Numbered from the stretch's first letter, positions 26,550 through 36,157 are shown. The stretch: DNA of 64,000 nt from Lentzea terrae (GCF_003265345.1 NZ_QFWW01000021.1:184120-248119), one strand, 5' to 3'. Notes: generated by a model from the sequence alone, not told the origin. Made by a program: numbers and translations.

Positions 26550-27253
26550 CTCCGTGGGTCCCAGCGGAACCAGCGACGTACAGCGTAGGTGCCCAGGGCG
26601 ATCCACGCCGCCAGGATGATCAGCGGCTGCAGGACTGGGCCGCCGTGCCAGCCTGCGCGCAGCAGGTCCAGGACTGGGGTCAGCGGTAGCAGGCGCAGCA
26701 CCGACGCGACGCCTTCCGGCATTACCGAGAGCGGGATGAACAGGCCCGAGCCGAGCACGCACGCCATCAGCACCGGCAGGGACGTCACCTGTGCCATCTC
26801 CACTGTGCGGGTGAACGCCGAGGACGCCGCCGCGAGCAGCACGAAGACGATCACGCCGCCGACGATGCCCACCAGCAGGAACCACGGTCGGCTGGGCAGG
26901 GAGACGCCCGTCATCACGCCGACGATCACCGCGAACAACGCCATTTGACCCAAAGCCACCACAACGGACGGCAGGGACGCGCCGAGCAGGATCTCCGGGT
27001 CGGTGAGCTCGCCGACCCGAAGGCGTTTCAGGACAAGCTCTTCACGGCGTGCCACGAACGTGGTGACGAGGTTGTAGTAGACGGCCATGACCAGAACAAA
27101 GCCGATCAGCCCGATGACCAGCGGTACGCCGTCAGCGTCCACGGACAGCAGCAGCGGCACGATCAGCAACGGCAGCACAAGAGAGTTGAACAGCGCGGTT
27201 CGGTTGCGCCAGAACAACTTCAGCTCGGCCTGCCCGACAGCCACGGCCCTCAT
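26546..27253 (-). CDS. ABC-2 type exporter permease
   Basis: 235 residues starting at the ATG at 27253, preceded by GGAGGAGG and overlapping the ATPase stop as ATGA. About six membrane helices are visible (LVLPLLIVPLLLSV, LIGFVLVMAVYYNLVTTFVA, MALFAVIVGVMTGV, LLVGIVGGVIVFVLLAAASS, SLPVLMACVLGSGLFIPLSV, LIILAAWIALGTYAV). The motif ARREELVLKRLRVG after the second helix is typical of ABC2 permeases. It pairs with the ATPase at 27250-28134. Confidence 0.9.
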   Translation of the reverse strand: MRAVAVGQAELKLFWRNRTALFNSLVLPLLIVPLLLSVDADGVPLVIGLIGFVLVMAVYYNLVTTFVARREELVLKRLRVGELTDPEILLGASLPSVVVALGQMALFAVIVGVMTGVSLPSRPWFLLVGIVGGVIVFVLLAAASSAFTRTVEMAQVTSLPVLMACVLGSGLFIPLSVMPEGVASVLRLLPLTPVLDLLRAGWHGGPVLQPLIILAAWIALGTYAVRRWFRWDPRR

Positions 27254-28134
27254 GCCGCCTCCTCCGCGATCGCCAGGAACGCTTCCTCCAGGGACGCCGA
27301 GCGGGCGTCCAAACCGGACAGTTCGACCGAGTTGACGTGTGCCCAGGCGAGCAGCTCGTGCAGCGTTTCCTGCAGATTGTTGGTTCGCACGGTGACGCGC
27401 CCGGACGGATCGGAATCCGCGACGACCGGCAGCGAAACACCGCGGGGTGCCACGAACGAAATGCGAGCCGGATACGCGTCCACCACCTCGGAAACCGTTC
27501 CCTGCGCGACGATCCGGCCGCGGTGCATGATCGCCAGTCGGTCGGCCAACGCCTGCGCCTCCTCCAGGTAATGCGTCGTCAGCAGCACGGTGACGCCTTC
27601 GCGCAGCAACGAACGAATCAGTTCCCACGTGTTGCGGCGGCTTTCCGGATCGAGTCCGGTGGTCGGCTCGTCGAGGAACAGGACCTCGGGCCGGCCCAGC
27701 AGAGCCAGCGCCAGGTCCAGCCGCCGTCGCTCGCCACCGGACAGCTGCTTCACCCGCACGGAAGCCCGATGTGCCAGGTCAACGAGAGACAACGCTTCAT
27801 CAACCGGGCGCGGCGAGGTCAGGGTTCCGGCCCACATCTTTGTGGCCTCGGTCACAGTCAGGTCGGGTGGAAAACCGCCTTCCTGCAACATCACGCCCAC
27901 GCGCGGCCGCACGAGAGAGCGCTCCCGGAACGGATCGTGTCCCAGCACCGAAACAGTGCCAGACGCCGGACGTGAGAGCCCTTCCACAACCTCCACCGTG
28001 GACGTCTTTCCCGCGCCGTTGGTACCGAGCAAAGCGAACATTTCGCCCCGCTCCACATCAAATGAGACGCCACGTACGGCTTCGAATCCCCCGCTGTACC
28101 GGCGGGTCAGGCCGCGTACCTCGATCGCTGTCAT
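27250..28134 (-). CDS. ABC transporter ATP-binding protein
   Basis: 294 residues; the ATG at 28134 is the first start that keeps the usual N-terminus (ATG ACA GCG ATC, then EVRGLTRRY). Walker A is GTNGAGKTS, Q-loop VMLQEGGFP, signature LSGGERRRLDLALAL, Walker B VLFLDEPTTGLD, and the switch His is in TTHYLEEA. The DrrA-like form has a C-terminal regulatory extension after residue 220. It is the first gene of a four-gene minus-strand operon (ATPase, permease, kinase, regulator), every junction a 4-bp overlap. Substrate unknown; antibiotics or lipids are common for this class. Confidence 0.93.
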   Translation of the reverse strand: MTAIEVRGLTRRYSGGFEAVRGVSFDVERGEMFALLGTNGAGKTSTVEVVEGLSRPASGTVSVLGHDPFRERSLVRPRVGVMLQEGGFPPDLTVTEATKMWAGTLTSPRPVDEALSLVDLAHRASVRVKQLSGGERRRLDLALALLGRPEVLFLDEPTTGLDPESRRNTWELIRSLLREGVTVLLTTHYLEEAQALADRLAIMHRGRIVAQGTVSEVVDAYPARISFVAPRGVSLPVVADSDPSGRVTVRTNNLQETLHELLAWAHVNSVELSGLDARSASLEEAFLAIAEEAA

Positions 28135-28384
28135 AAGCCCACGATCTCGGGAAACAGGGAGAAACGGCAGTGTCGCCACACACCAGAAACCCATGACAGA
28201 TGTCATGCCCGCTATCTGAGGGGTTTCCCCGCGTCCACTCGCGACGGTCGCGCTCTCACCTAACCTCGCCCCAGTGGCCGACCCGGTCCAGCTTCGCCGC
28301 CGCCCGCGCCGGGCGCGGCCACCTCCGGGCTCCGGCGGGCGGCAGGGGTCCGCCGGGGGCCCGTCCAACGAGGGGAGTCGTCAC

Positions 28385-29812
28385 GTGCAGGAAGAGCTGC
28401 GCGGACGCCACGGGGAGCTCGCCGCACTGCGAGCCGCGTTCGAGGCCGCCGCCACACGCGGACGTCTTGCGGTCGTGCGCGGTGCGCCGGGGAGCGGACG
28501 AACGGAGCTGTTGCGGTTCGCCGCGGCGATGTGGCGGGCCGAGGGCGTGCCGGTGGTCAGCCACCGGCCCAGGTCCCGCGCTGTGGTGCTGATCGACGAC
28601 GCCGATCACCTGAGCGACCCCGTCGTCACGACCACCGCCATGCGCATGCCCGGCTGCCTCGTCGTCGCGGTCTGCCGCGACCACGCCGAGCTCGCCGAGG
28701 CCGCGGACGTCGTCATCGACCTGCCAACGTTGTCGCACGACGTCGTGACCGAGCTGATCACCACGCGCGACCCGCTGGACCACAGCGTCGTCGAAGCGCT
28801 CGGCACCGCCCTCGGCCCGCTCTACGGCAACCCCGGCACGGTCCTCGCGACCCTCGGCGAGACCAACCTGACGTGGGTCGGCGACCTGCTCTTCCTCGCC
28901 ACGAACCGGATCAGCCTGCCGAAAGACCATCACCTGCTGGAGCACGTCCACGGCCTCGCGCACCGCGTCGCGCTGTTGTGCGTGGTGCGCCAGGGCATCG
29001 AGGTCACCGACCTGAAGCTGCTCAAAGAGGACCTCGCCGAATGCGGCCGCGCACTGGACGACCTCGTCGAACGCGGAGTGCTCACGAAGGACCTCAAGGT
29101 CGCGTGCCCGGCGCTGGCCAACGCGATCATCGACCGGAGCGGCGAGGACGAGGTCCGCCGGATGCACGTCGCGCTCGCCGTCGACAGCTTCGACCCGGAC
29201 CTCGTCGCACTGGCCGGCCGGGACCTGCCCGACGCACCGCACCGGGCCCGCTGGCTCGCCGACCGCGCCGCCGAGATCGAGGCCACCGACCAGGAACGGG
29301 CCGGTCGCTGGCTCGCCGCCGCCGTGCTGATGACCCAAGATCGCCCGTGCGGACGGCTCTGTTACCGAGCCCTCGCCGTTCTGATCGCAACGGGCCAACA
29401 CGAGCTGATCCGCACAGTCCTCAAAGAACGCGAAGATGCCAGCACCGACGCCGCCGCGATGCTGTTGCTGCTCAACGGCGACCACACATCGATCAATGGC
29501 GGTCCGGCCGTCGCACTGGCGCGGTGGTGGCTCGGCGAACGTCCCGACTGGACGCCACTGCCGATGAACACGCACGACGACGAAGCGGTCATCACCAACG
29601 CCGAGCTGAACGCGATCTACCACGCGTTGCGCTTCGACGCCCAGGCCTGCCGCACGGCGCTGAGGTTCGTCCGCGACGACCACGCGAGGGATAGCTTCGA
29701 CGAGATCACCGAAGCAGGCACGGCCGGCGACGTCGCGACGGTCCTGGAACTCGTGCTGGGCCACCGCTATCGCACGCCGGACCACGGCCCGTTGAAGCTC
29801 TACCAACGCTGA
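28385..29812 (+). CDS. LAL-type LuxR regulator, N-terminal part (split by frameshift)
   Basis: The GTG at 28385 has AGGGGAG upstream. This ORF is the AAA/STAND ATPase half of a large LuxR-family (LAL) regulator: HGELAALRAAFEAAATRGRL, a P-loop GAPGSGRTELLRF in which the usual lysine is arginine, and Walker B VVLIDDADHL. It ends in LKLYQR at 29812. Reading one frame over gives TLIRLVGMCAAGDRAAL and continues into the next ORF (29821-31128), so one gene of about 910 codons has been split by an indel near 29805. The K-to-R change in Walker A is a second sign that ATP hydrolysis may be weak. It starts 250 bp from the divergent ABC operon. Confidence 0.8.
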   Translation: MQEELRGRHGELAALRAAFEAAATRGRLAVVRGAPGSGRTELLRFAAAMWRAEGVPVVSHRPRSRAVVLIDDADHLSDPVVTTTAMRMPGCLVVAVCRDHAELAEAADVVIDLPTLSHDVVTELITTRDPLDHSVVEALGTALGPLYGNPGTVLATLGETNLTWVGDLLFLATNRISLPKDHHLLEHVHGLAHRVALLCVVRQGIEVTDLKLLKEDLAECGRALDDLVERGVLTKDLKVACPALANAIIDRSGEDEVRRMHVALAVDSFDPDLVALAGRDLPDAPHRARWLADRAAEIEATDQERAGRWLAAAVLMTQDRPCGRLCYRALAVLIATGQHELIRTVLKEREDASTDAAAMLLLLNGDHTSINGGPAVALARWWLGERPDWTPLPMNTHDDEAVITNAELNAIYHALRFDAQACRTALRFVRDDHARDSFDEITEAGTAGDVATVLELVLGHRYRTPDHGPLKLYQR

Positions 29813-29820
29813 TCCGGCTC

Positions 29821-31128
29821 GTGGGCATGTGCGCGGCGGGGGACCGGGCCGCACTGCGCAAGGTCGCCGACGGCAGTTGGCGTTCGCTCCCCGGTGGCAC
29901 CGCAGCTCGGTTCATCGGTCGTGCGGTGGCCATGTGCTACACGGACCGTTGGGATGAAGCGGCGACGTTGCTCGCCAGCACGCGCAACATGTGGCGGCTC
30001 GGCAACGCGGCCACGGTGACGTTCGGCGAGATCTTCGGCATGAGCTCGGCGCTGATGTCCGGGCGGATGCCGGAGTTCGAACGGGTCGTCAACGATCCCG
30101 GCCTGTGCCCGCTCTACGCGGCGGACCGGAACCGACCGGCGCTGCAGGCCGCGATGGCGCGGTGCCTGCTGCTGATCGGGGAGTCGAAGCGCGGCGCACG
30201 GATGCTCGACGACCTCACGCTACAAGCGGCCGACCTCGCGTTGCTGGGATTCGCGCAGGGACGGTGGGACGAGGCGCTCGGGCACGCCCGCAAGGCACTG
30301 GTCACCGGGTCGACGCTCGGCCAGGTCGCGGCGCACACGGCGTTGGGGCACGACCTCGCCACGATGCTGGTCGCACGGGCGAAGCTGACCCGTGCGCGCG
30401 AGGTGATCGCCGACGCGCGCGCCGGCCAGAACGTCTTGCCGCACCTGCTGGACGTGCCCGAGTCGGACCTGGAACTGGTGCTCGGCGCACGGGACAAAGG
30501 CCGGCGGGCACTGCAGCGCGGGCTCGCATTCGCCGCGCAGCACGCCATCGTGATCGGCACCGACGAGCTGGAGCTGCGGCTCGCCGTGCTGTCACTGGAG
30601 GACGGCGACCGCGAGGACGCCGAGTTCCGCGTCGAACGCCTGGCTGACATCGCCGAGACCATGGACACCGGCCGCGCGCACCGCAACCACCTGCTGGCCC
30701 GCGCGGTGACGTGGCACGACCGGCAGGCGACCAACGAGGTGCGCAGACTGGTCGCCGAACGCGACCAGCCGTACGAGATCGCGCTGACGTTGACCGCATT
30801 GGCCACGCACGGACTCGGTGACGCACAGACGCTGCGGGAGGCCTACGACCTGTTCGGGCTCATGGACGCGTTGCTGCCCAGGGCTTTGCTGCGCCACCTC
30901 ATGCGCGAACACGGCGTCGCGGTGCCGGGTCGTGCGGCCACGACGGCCGAGCAGGAACGGTTGCTGGCCTCGTTGGTCGCGGAAGGGCTCACGAACCGCG
31001 AGCTGGCCGGCGTGCTCAGGACCACCGAGAAGAGCGTCGAGGCCAAGCTGACCCGGCTCTTCCAGCGCACCGGCTACCGGTCACGGGTGGAGCTCGCGAC
31101 GGCGATCCTCACCGGCGAGTACCACTGA
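29821..31128 (+). CDS. LAL-type LuxR regulator, C-terminal part with HTH
   Basis: This half (~435 residues) contains the helical TPR-like middle region (RGTAARFIGRAVAMCY-like helices, FAQGRWDEALGHARKALVTG) and, at the end, a LuxR-type helix-turn-helix (LLASLVAEGLTNRELAGVLR, TTEKSVEAKLTRLFQRTGYR). The GTG at 29821 has no good ribosome-binding site; the natural reading continues from the ORF ending at 29812 by a frameshift. If the frameshift is a sequencing error the full gene is 28385-31128; if real, the DNA-binding part may be made separately or not at all. It overlaps the convergent hydrolase gene by 20 bp. Confidence 0.8.
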   Translation: MGMCAAGDRAALRKVADGSWRSLPGGTAARFIGRAVAMCYTDRWDEAATLLASTRNMWRLGNAATVTFGEIFGMSSALMSGRMPEFERVVNDPGLCPLYAADRNRPALQAAMARCLLLIGESKRGARMLDDLTLQAADLALLGFAQGRWDEALGHARKALVTGSTLGQVAAHTALGHDLATMLVARAKLTRAREVIADARAGQNVLPHLLDVPESDLELVLGARDKGRRALQRGLAFAAQHAIVIGTDELELRLAVLSLEDGDREDAEFRVERLADIAETMDTGRAHRNHLLARAVTWHDRQATNEVRRLVAERDQPYEIALTLTALATHGLGDAQTLREAYDLFGLMDALLPRALLRHLMREHGVAVPGRAATTAEQERLLASLVAEGLTNRELAGVLRTTEKSVEAKLTRLFQRTGYRSRVELATAILTGEYH

Positions 31129-32101
31129 GGAACCGCGCGACCGGCCACACCCCGTCCGACGTGTTCCCGAGCACCGTGCGCGTGATCCCCGACTCGGGCT
31201 CGTGCACGGTCTTGAACGACACCCCGGCGTCCCACCCGACGAGCTGCACCTGGCTGGTCGACCCGTGCAGCCAGAACCCGAGGCCGTAGCGCAGCTTGTC
31301 CTCGGGGATCTCGCTGTGCGGCTTGACCATCTCGGTCACCCACCGCTCCGAGACGATCCGTCCGGCGAAGAACGCCCGCCAGAACGCGCTGACGTCGGCC
31401 GCCGTCGTGTAGATCCCGCCGTCACCGCCGCCGCGGATCGGCAGGTGGAACACGTTGGTGCGCCACTCGCCGTCGATCGGCAGGTAGCCGATGGCGGTGC
31501 GTTCACCGAGCGAGTCGGACCGCAGGAACTCGGTGTCGGGCAGGCCAGCCGGCGCGCAGACCCGTTGCCGCACCAGGTCGTGGTACGGCACGCCGCTCGC
31601 CCGTTCCGCGATCAGGGACAGCACGACGTAGCCGCCGTTGTTGTAGCCGAACTGCGTGCCGGGCGGAAACTTCTGCGGATACCCGTCGAGGATCGGCACG
31701 TACTGCTCGATGTCGCGCAGGTTCTGCACGGGCACCGGCAGGACGTACTCGTTGATGTCGGTGATGACCTCTTCGTCGAAGTAGTCGCCGATGCCGGACC
31801 GGTGCGCCAGCAGCTGCCAGACGGTCACCTCGTCGTCGATCAACGGCAGGTCCGCGCCGAGGATCGAGCGCACTCGAGTATCGGCACTCAGCGTGCCGTC
31901 CTCGATCAGGCTCACCACGGCCAGCGCGGTGAAAGCCTTGCAGCCGCTGGCGATCGCGAACCGCGTGTCGACCGTGTTCGGGATCTTGTAGCCGCGGTGC
32001 GCGAGGCCGTACGCCTTCTCGAAGACCTGCCGGTCCTCGTCCACCCGGACCACGCCCGAGAAGTTCGCGGTGCGGGCGACCTCGTCCAGCTCTTGTTCCA
32101 T
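31109..32101 (-). CDS. serine hydrolase of the beta-lactamase/class C family
   Basis: 330 residues; the ATG at 32101 (MEQELDEVARTA) is chosen over the frame's earlier start because the preceding residues are basic and non-conserved. The active-site SxxK is SGCKAFTAL, and YNN (FGYNNGGYVVLS) supplies the Tyr of the YxN motif; HRSGIGDY and GGDGGIYTTAADVSAFWRAF are typical of this family. Members are esterases, D-peptidases or penicillin-binding-like enzymes. No signal peptide is seen, so it is probably cytoplasmic. Convergent with the LAL gene. Confidence 0.88.
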   Translation of the reverse strand: MEQELDEVARTANFSGVVRVDEDRQVFEKAYGLAHRGYKIPNTVDTRFAIASGCKAFTALAVVSLIEDGTLSADTRVRSILGADLPLIDDEVTVWQLLAHRSGIGDYFDEEVITDINEYVLPVPVQNLRDIEQYVPILDGYPQKFPPGTQFGYNNGGYVVLSLIAERASGVPYHDLVRQRVCAPAGLPDTEFLRSDSLGERTAIGYLPIDGEWRTNVFHLPIRGGGDGGIYTTAADVSAFWRAFFAGRIVSERWVTEMVKPHSEIPEDKLRYGLGFWLHGSTSQVQLVGWDAGVSFKTVHEPESGITRTVLGNTSDGVWPVARFLSGTRR

Positions 32102-32149
32102 CCGGCGACGGTGACACGGCACGCGCCCACAAAGCGCGCGAATTTCCGA

Positions 32150-32548
32150 TTACGGGTGATAACGCCCCGCGACCTCGGTGATCTCCCCGGCGCGGTTGAA
32201 GGTCAGCTGGGGCGCGTAGGGCGGGGACGACAGCGCCAGGAACTCCTCGCGGGTGCACGGGACGCCGCCGAGTCCTTGCCAGCCAACGTCGATCTCGGTC
32301 GGCTGCCCGCAACCCTGCGCGGTGCGGAACACCGCGTCCGGGGCGAGCTTCGACCTGTGCGGGGCCGGCGACAGCGGATGGACGGCGGAGTTGTTCTCCT
32401 CCGCCTGCCGGTACTCGCCCTCGACCCACTCGACGGTGCCGTCGGGGTGGATCGCCGTGATCATCGCGACGTCCACCGAGCTCGGCGTCAGCCACACCAC
32501 CACGCCCACGGCCACCGGCACCGCGGCTGCCCACACCCGACGCTTCAT
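32150..32548 (-). CDS. small secreted or membrane-anchored protein of unknown function
   Basis: 132 residues. The start MKRRVWAAAVPVAVGVVVWL is a positively charged N-terminus followed by a hydrophobic helix, i.e. a signal peptide or anchor. The rest is soluble and contains two cysteines (QGCGQPTE, GVPCTREEF), which could form a disulfide outside the cell. No family is recognised. It is divergent from the GAP-family gene at 32626 and upstream of the hydrolase on the same strand. Confidence 0.7.
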   Translation of the reverse strand: MKRRVWAAAVPVAVGVVVWLTPSSVDVAMITAIHPDGTVEWVEGEYRQAEENNSAVHPLSPAPHRSKLAPDAVFRTAQGCGQPTEIDVGWQGLGGVPCTREEFLALSSPPYAPQLTFNRAGEITEVAGRYHP

Positions 32549-32625
32549 GCCGACCTGACGCCGTGATCAGCTCCGGGTTTGCGTGCTGATAATATCACGG
32601 TCGTACTAAATAACGAGGGGGACGA

Positions 32626-33294
32626 ATGACCTTGGGGCTGGTAGCCGCGCTGGCCGGACTGGCGCTGCTGGACTCGACGAGCATCGGCACGCTGTTCATC
32701 CCGATCTGGCTGATGCTCACGCCGGGACGTCTGAAACTCAGCAGGTTCGGCGTCTACCTCGGCACGATCACGGTCTTCTACTTCGCGGTCGGCGTGCTGA
32801 TCGTGCTCGGCGCCTCGCAGGTGGTCGACCACCTCGACGGCAAGGTCGCGCTGTGGATCCAGCTGGCGATCGGCGTGTTCCTGTTCGTGATCAGCTTCCG
32901 GTTCGACAGCAAGAAGAAGCCGAACACGGGGAAGTGGCAGCAGCGGATCAACGCCAACGGGTCCGCCTCGGCGCTCGCGGGCATCGCGGTGCTGGCCGGC
33001 GTCGTGGAGCTCGCGACGATGCTGCCGTACCTCGGCGCGATCGGCATGATGAGCGCCGCCGACCTCAACGCGCCGCAGATCGCGTTGCTGCTCGCCGGGT
33101 ACTGCCTGGTCATGATCGTGCCGGCGGTGCTGCTCCTCGGCGGGCGGCTCGCGTTGCGCAGCAAGATCGAGCCGTTCCTCAACCGGATCAGCACGTGGTT
33201 CGCGGAGAAGGGGGCGAGCACGACCGGCTGGATTCTCGGGATCGCCGGGTTCCTGGTCGCACGCGATGCCATCGCACGGCTGTTCTTCCTGTGA
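32626..33294 (+). CDS. GAP (Sap) family membrane protein
   Basis: 222 residues from ATG; GAGGGGG lies eight bases upstream. It has six membrane helices in two groups of three (LGLVAALAGLALLDSTSIG, ITVFYFAVGVLIVLG, WIQLAIGVFLFVISFRF; LAGIAVLAGVVELATMLPYL, IALLLAGYCLVMIVPAVLLL, GWILGIAGFLVARDAIARLF), the layout of the GAP family, related to LysE-type exporters. Mycobacterial relatives export glycopeptidolipids; the substrate here is unknown. The short AT-rich stretch gctgataatatcacggtcgt upstream probably holds its promoter. Confidence 0.85.
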   Translation: MTLGLVAALAGLALLDSTSIGTLFIPIWLMLTPGRLKLSRFGVYLGTITVFYFAVGVLIVLGASQVVDHLDGKVALWIQLAIGVFLFVISFRFDSKKKPNTGKWQQRINANGSASALAGIAVLAGVVELATMLPYLGAIGMMSAADLNAPQIALLLAGYCLVMIVPAVLLLGGRLALRSKIEPFLNRISTWFAEKGASTTGWILGIAGFLVARDAIARLFFL

Positions 33295-33352
33295 ACCACT
33301 TGGTCCAGTTGGCTGAACGACCGCGTTTCGTTTTCCTCCTACACTCGCGAGG

Positions 33353-34510
33353 ATGACTCAGCTGGACGATCCGCGCAGATCAGTCCCGCGGGAGCTGGCA
33401 CCGTTGCTCCGAATGGAAGTCACGCCGGTCTCGGTGAGCATTTTCGAGGCCATCGAGAAATCGATTCCGGAATACAGCCAGTTCAGGGACAACGTCGTCG
33501 ATGGCATTCGACAGGCGTTGGTGAAGTTCGTGGACATGATCGCCGATCCGGAGTCGGAACCCGATCCGCACGACGACATCCACCGCAAGCTCGGCGCGTG
33601 GGAGTTCAAGTCCGGCCGCAGCCTGGACAGCCTGCAGGCGGCGTACCGGATCGGCGCGCGGGTGGCGTGGCGGCACGTGTGCGGGTTCGCCGAGCGGCGG
33701 GAGCTGTCGCTGCACCTGATGTCGGTGCTGGGCGAGGCGATGATCGCCCACGTCGACGAGCTGGTGAGCCTGTCGGTCGAGGGGTACGCGGCCGCGCAGG
33801 CGAGTGCGGCGGGAACGCTGGAACGCAAGCGGCGCAAGCTGATGGAGCTGCTGGTCGGTGATCCGGCGAGCAACTGGCAGGCGGTGCTGGACGCGGCGCA
33901 GGCGGCGGCGTGGCCGATGCCGGACCGGCTGAGTGCCGTCGCGCTTGAGCCGTCCGCCGCACCGGCGGACGACCTGCCGCCGGACGTGCTGGTGAACTTC
34001 GAGGACGCGACGCCGTACCTGCTGGTGCCGAACCCGGTCGCGGTGCCGCGCTGGATCCGCCGGGCGCTGCCGGGCTGGCGGGCCGCGGTCGGGCTGCCGT
34101 TGGCGCCCGTGGAAGCGCGCAGGTCGCTGGCCTGCGCGCGCCAGGTGCTGGCGCTCGCGCGGGAGAAGGTGCTGCCGGACCGGCCCGTGCTCGACTGCGC
34201 CGATCATCTGGTCGAGCTGACGGTGCTCGCGGACGAGTTCCTGGCCCGGCAGCTGGCCGAACGGGCGCTGGCGCCGTTGGCACCGTTGACCGAACGGCAG
34301 CGCACGAAGCTCGCCGAAACGCTGCTCGTGTGGCTGTCGGCACGGGGCGGCGCGCCCGAGGTGGCCGCCCGGCTGCAGGTGCATCCGCAGACCGTCCGCT
34401 ACCGCGTGAACCAATTGGACGAACTGTTCGGCGACCGAATGCACGACGCCGAGGAGCGGTTCACGCTCGAGCTGGCGCTGCGGGCTCACTATTTATTGGA
34501 TGGCCACTGA
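33353..34510 (+). CDS. PucR/CdaR-family transcriptional regulator
   Basis: 385 residues from ATG with GGAGG-like spacing weak but present (CGAGG). The N-terminal ~160 residues resemble an RsbR-type helical domain (FRDNVVDGIRQALVKFVDMI, SLDSLQAAYRIGARVAWRHV); a middle domain follows, and the C-terminus is the PucR helix-turn-helix (LAETLLVWLSARGGAPEVAA, RLQVHPQTVRYRVNQLDELF). Members control purine, amino-acid or secondary metabolism genes. It may regulate the downstream secreted protein gene, but this is inference. Confidence 0.9.
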   Translation: MTQLDDPRRSVPRELAPLLRMEVTPVSVSIFEAIEKSIPEYSQFRDNVVDGIRQALVKFVDMIADPESEPDPHDDIHRKLGAWEFKSGRSLDSLQAAYRIGARVAWRHVCGFAERRELSLHLMSVLGEAMIAHVDELVSLSVEGYAAAQASAAGTLERKRRKLMELLVGDPASNWQAVLDAAQAAAWPMPDRLSAVALEPSAAPADDLPPDVLVNFEDATPYLLVPNPVAVPRWIRRALPGWRAAVGLPLAPVEARRSLACARQVLALAREKVLPDRPVLDCADHLVELTVLADEFLARQLAERALAPLAPLTERQRTKLAETLLVWLSARGGAPEVAARLQVHPQTVRYRVNQLDELFGDRMHDAEERFTLELALRAHYLLDGH

Positions 34511-34653
34511 TAAATCGCGCGAACGCAATTCGTACGCAGGTGACAAAAGTAGTTTTTCTCTTGCATTGCGGAATGCGGGTAGCTAACTTACTGGCGAGTA
34601 AAGCAACACCGCCTTCTTGCAGTTCAATGTCGTACTCACGGAGGTCCCTGCAG

Positions 34654-35241
34654 ATGAAGACCCTCGCACGCGCCGCTGCCTGCGTACTGGCCGCCGGAGC
34701 ACTGAGCATGGTCACGGCCGGCACCAGCTCGGCCGCGCCCGCCTCGCTGAACATCACCTACTCCTGCAACTTCACCCTCATCGGTGCGCAGGACATGCCG
34801 ACCACGGTCAGCTCCACGGACCTGCCCGACTCGGCCACCGTCGGTGTGCCTACCGCGGTGTCCAACACCACGGTGACGAGCACCGTGTCGGAGAGCGCCA
34901 CCACCACGCTGGCCTGGCTCGGCGCGAAGTCGGTCGACGGCACGATGACCAGCCAGGTCCCCGTGGTCAACGGCAGCGCCACCCAGACGCTGACCTCCGT
35001 GTCGACCATCCCGAACACGCCGGTGCCCTCCAGCGGCACGTTCCAGGTGACGGCCACGGGCACGTTCCCGGCGATGACGCTCGCGAACGCCGGCTCGGCG
35101 ACGATCTCGCTCGGCAGCGCCGAGCTCAAGCTGACGCCGCGACTGGCCAACGGCGACGCGACGTGGCTCGGCACGATCACCGTGCCCTGCACCGTCAAGC
35201 CGGGCCAGAGCACCACGTTCTACACCTTCCCGGTGGCTTGA
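34654..35241 (+). CDS. secreted DUF6801-type protein
   Basis: 196 residues; ATG at 34654 with CGGAGG upstream, well inside a longer open frame that is not coding before it. A signal peptide is clear (MKTLARAAACVLAAGALSMV, cleavage near TSSAAPA). The mature part is threonine/serine/valine-rich beta-sandwich (LNITYSCNFTLIGAQDMPTT, GTITVPCTVKPGQSTTFYTF) with two cysteines, matching the DUF6801 family of secreted actinobacterial proteins of unknown function. The 140-bp upstream gap is AT-richer than average and should contain its promoter. Confidence 0.8.
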   Translation: MKTLARAAACVLAAGALSMVTAGTSSAAPASLNITYSCNFTLIGAQDMPTTVSSTDLPDSATVGVPTAVSNTTVTSTVSESATTTLAWLGAKSVDGTMTSQVPVVNGSATQTLTSVSTIPNTPVPSSGTFQVTATGTFPAMTLANAGSATISLGSAELKLTPRLANGDATWLGTITVPCTVKPGQSTTFYTFPVA

Positions 35242-35266
35242 TCGGTCCCGTGATGGGATTGGCGGC

Positions 35267-36157
35267 ATGGAGCTCCAGCAGTTGGTGGACCGCATTGCCG
35301 CCGAGGTCACGCCAGGTGGTGCAGTAGCCGACTACATCCCGGCGCTGGCCAGGATCGACCCGCACGCCTTCGGCCTCGCCGTCGCCACACTGGACGGCGA
35401 GGTCTTCGGCGCGGGGGAGTACCGCACGCCGTTCTCCATCCAAAGCATCTCCAAGGCGTTCACGCTGGCGCTGGCTCTCTCCCAGAACGACGACGTGTGG
35501 TCGCGCGTCGGGCGGGAGCCGTCCGGATCCCCGTTCAACTCGCTGGTCCAGCTGGAGACCGAGCAGGGCATCCCGCGCAACCCGTTCATCAACGCCGGTG
35601 CGCTCGTCGTCACCGACCACCTCGGCCTCGGTGCCGCTGATCGGCTGCTGGACTTCCTGCGTGCCGAGAGTGGCAACGCACAGGTCGACGTCGACCCCGA
35701 GGTCGCCAAGTCCGAGCTCGACCACGCCGACCGCAACCGCGCGCTCGCGCACTTCATGGCCTCCTACGGCAACATGCGCAACCCCGTCGACGTCGTGCTG
35801 CACGAGTACGTCCGGCAGTGCTCGATCGCGATGAGCTGCGCGGATCTTGCCCGTGCCACCTTGTTCCTGGCCCGGCACGGCGTCCGCAACGACGGCACAC
35901 GGCTGTTGGGTGTCAGCGGCGCGAAACGGGTCAACGCCGTGATGCTCACCTGCGGCACCTACGACGCCGCCGGCCAGTTCGCCTACCGGGTCGGACTGCC
36001 CGGCAAGAGCGGGGTCGGCGGCGGCATCATCGCCGTGGTTCCCGGGAAGTGCGCGATCTGCGTGTGGAGTCCAGCATTGGACGCACGCGGCAACTCCGTC
36101 GCGGGTGTCGACGCCTTGGACCGATTCACCACTCTCACGGGCTGGTCAGTGTTCTGA
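35267..36157 (+). CDS. glsA: glutaminase
   Basis: 296 residues from ATG. It hydrolyses L-glutamine to glutamate and ammonia and belongs to the serine-dependent beta-lactamase-like glutaminase family. The catalytic SxxK is in PFSIQSISKAFTLALAL, substrate-binding residues are in NPFINAGALVVTDHL, and GKSGVGGGIIAVVPGK is the conserved glycine-rich loop near the C-terminus. Length is standard. It starts 25 bp after the previous gene. Confidence 0.95.
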   Translation: MELQQLVDRIAAEVTPGGAVADYIPALARIDPHAFGLAVATLDGEVFGAGEYRTPFSIQSISKAFTLALALSQNDDVWSRVGREPSGSPFNSLVQLETEQGIPRNPFINAGALVVTDHLGLGAADRLLDFLRAESGNAQVDVDPEVAKSELDHADRNRALAHFMASYGNMRNPVDVVLHEYVRQCSIAMSCADLARATLFLARHGVRNDGTRLLGVSGAKRVNAVMLTCGTYDAAGQFAYRVGLPGKSGVGGGIIAVVPGKCAICVWSPALDARGNSVAGVDALDRFTTLTGWSVF

